Below, in pieces: positions 6,146 through 6,407 of a DNA stretch of 6,407 nucleotides. This stretch comes from Vulcanimicrobiota bacterium (lineage in GTDB: Bacteria > Vulcanimicrobiota > Vulcanimicrobiia > Vulcanimicrobiales > Vulcanimicrobiaceae), in contig JACRTZ010000164.1 in the NCBI GenBank assembly GCA_014304965.1, positions 1-6,407 of the forward strand, in the 5' to 3' direction. Numbering within the stretch: position 1 is the stretch's first letter; every line of letters begins with the position of its first letter. The notes beneath the pieces were generated by a model. The model had not been told where the DNA came from. It made no database searches and saw nothing but the letters and a program-made list of their open reading frames with translations. A program made the translations under genes and the position numbers.

Positions 6146-6406
6146 TTAGGAAGCCTTTTTCTCGGCCGCTTCCCGAGCGGCCGCAGCGGCCTTCTTGCCT
6201 TCTTCGATCAGGGCTTTGACTTTCTGACCGCCTTTTTGGCCGATCTCTTCATAGAACGACGGGCCGTACCGGTCGCGCGTTGCTTCGCCGCCCTTCTTGC
6301 CGCCCTTCTTGCCGATCTGCTCGTAGAACTCGTGCCCGTGGGCCAGCTTCGTGGCTTCGCCGCCTTTGCGGCCGATTTGCTCGTAAAATTCCGGACCATA
6401 CTTGCG
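6146..6406 (-). CDS. KGG-repeat stress-induced protein, C-terminal part (start outside window)
   Basis: The open frame runs in from the right edge and gives 86 residues before TAA at 6148-6146; a short ATG-initiated frame seen over 6399-6208 is out of phase and not the gene. The fragment holds three copies of the KGG motif of the stress-induced family that includes Bacillus GsiB (YGPEFYEQIGRKGGEAT and two variants). Family members are small, very hydrophilic proteins, often induced by desiccation, osmotic or general stress and thought to protect cell components. A charged Ala/Lys/Glu-rich tail (about residues 62-86, KVKALIEEGKKAAAAAREA) is probably helical and resembles LEA-type or histone-H1-like tails. 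No signal peptide can be judged because the N-terminus is missing; family members are usually cytoplasmic. It is the most upstream gene visible of the minus-strand cluster, so the promoter is probably to the right of the window. Confidence 0.9.
   Translation of the reverse strand, partial: RKYGPEFYEQIGRKGGEATKLAHGHEFYEQIGKKGGKKGGEATRDRYGPSFYEEIGQKGGQKVKALIEEGKKAAAAAREAAEKKAS
6218..6400 (-). repeat. Three tandem KGG protein repeats, the middle one with an internal KKGG duplication
   Basis: Unit 1 is at 6400-6350 (YGPEFYEQIGRKGGEAT), unit 2 at 6340-6278 (HGHEFYEQIGKKGG, then KKGGEAT) and unit 3 at 6268-6218 (YGPSFYEEIGQKGGQKV). In unit 2 the 12 bases AAGAAGGGCGGC occur twice in a row (6310-6287), adding one extra KKGG. 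Further copies may lie beyond the window. Confidence 0.85.
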
Positions 6407-6407
6407 C

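Noticed and set aside
6163..6183. Perfect 8-base inverted repeat (CGGCCGCT, 5-base loop, AGCGGCCG) as a terminator after the KGG gene
   Set aside because: It lies within the Ala-rich coding tail, has no U-run on the minus strand, and the next gene starts one base after the stop, so termination there is unlikely.

Overview
The window is GC-rich and almost fully coding, with seven genes in two converging blocks. It looks chromosomal: I see no insertion sequence, phage gene, CRISPR array, tRNA or rRNA. A conventional primase/primary-sigma pair beside KGG stress repeats and small unnamed secreted proteins suggests a diderm bacterium from a poorly cultured lineage. Candidate phylum WPS-2 (Eremiobacterota) is my guess, on general resemblance only.

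Plus strand, 2-3357: the 3' part of dnaG (DNA primase); a 141-base gap holding a nested inverted repeat and a very strong ribosome binding site; rpoD (primary sigma factor, complete, 388 aa); and an unnamed, probably exported 236-aa protein whose ATG overlaps the rpoD stop codon as ATGA. This is the core of the macromolecular synthesis operon with an envelope-type gene attached by translational coupling.

Minus strand, 6406 down to 3367: the C-terminal part of a KGG-repeat stress protein (start outside the window); a secreted 267-aa protein with a Pro/Thr-rich tail and a TTG start; a secreted 224-aa protein with a His-x-His motif and a Met/His tail; and a secreted seven-TPR protein. Gaps are 1 base, 22 bases and a 1-base overlap, so the four are probably one transcript whose promoter lies beyond the right edge. 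Three of the four encode exported proteins, so a cell-envelope or stress role is a reasonable inference, but no specific function follows from the sequence.

The two blocks end tail to tail 9 bases apart at about 3360. The oddest detail is the TPR gene's start. Its signal peptide begins exactly at a TAACG junction, where a TAATG stop/start overlap would be expected, which implies either an ACG start codon or a changed or misread base. I see no clear sign of a wholly new molecular system; the points for a second look are gene-arrangement and start-site details.
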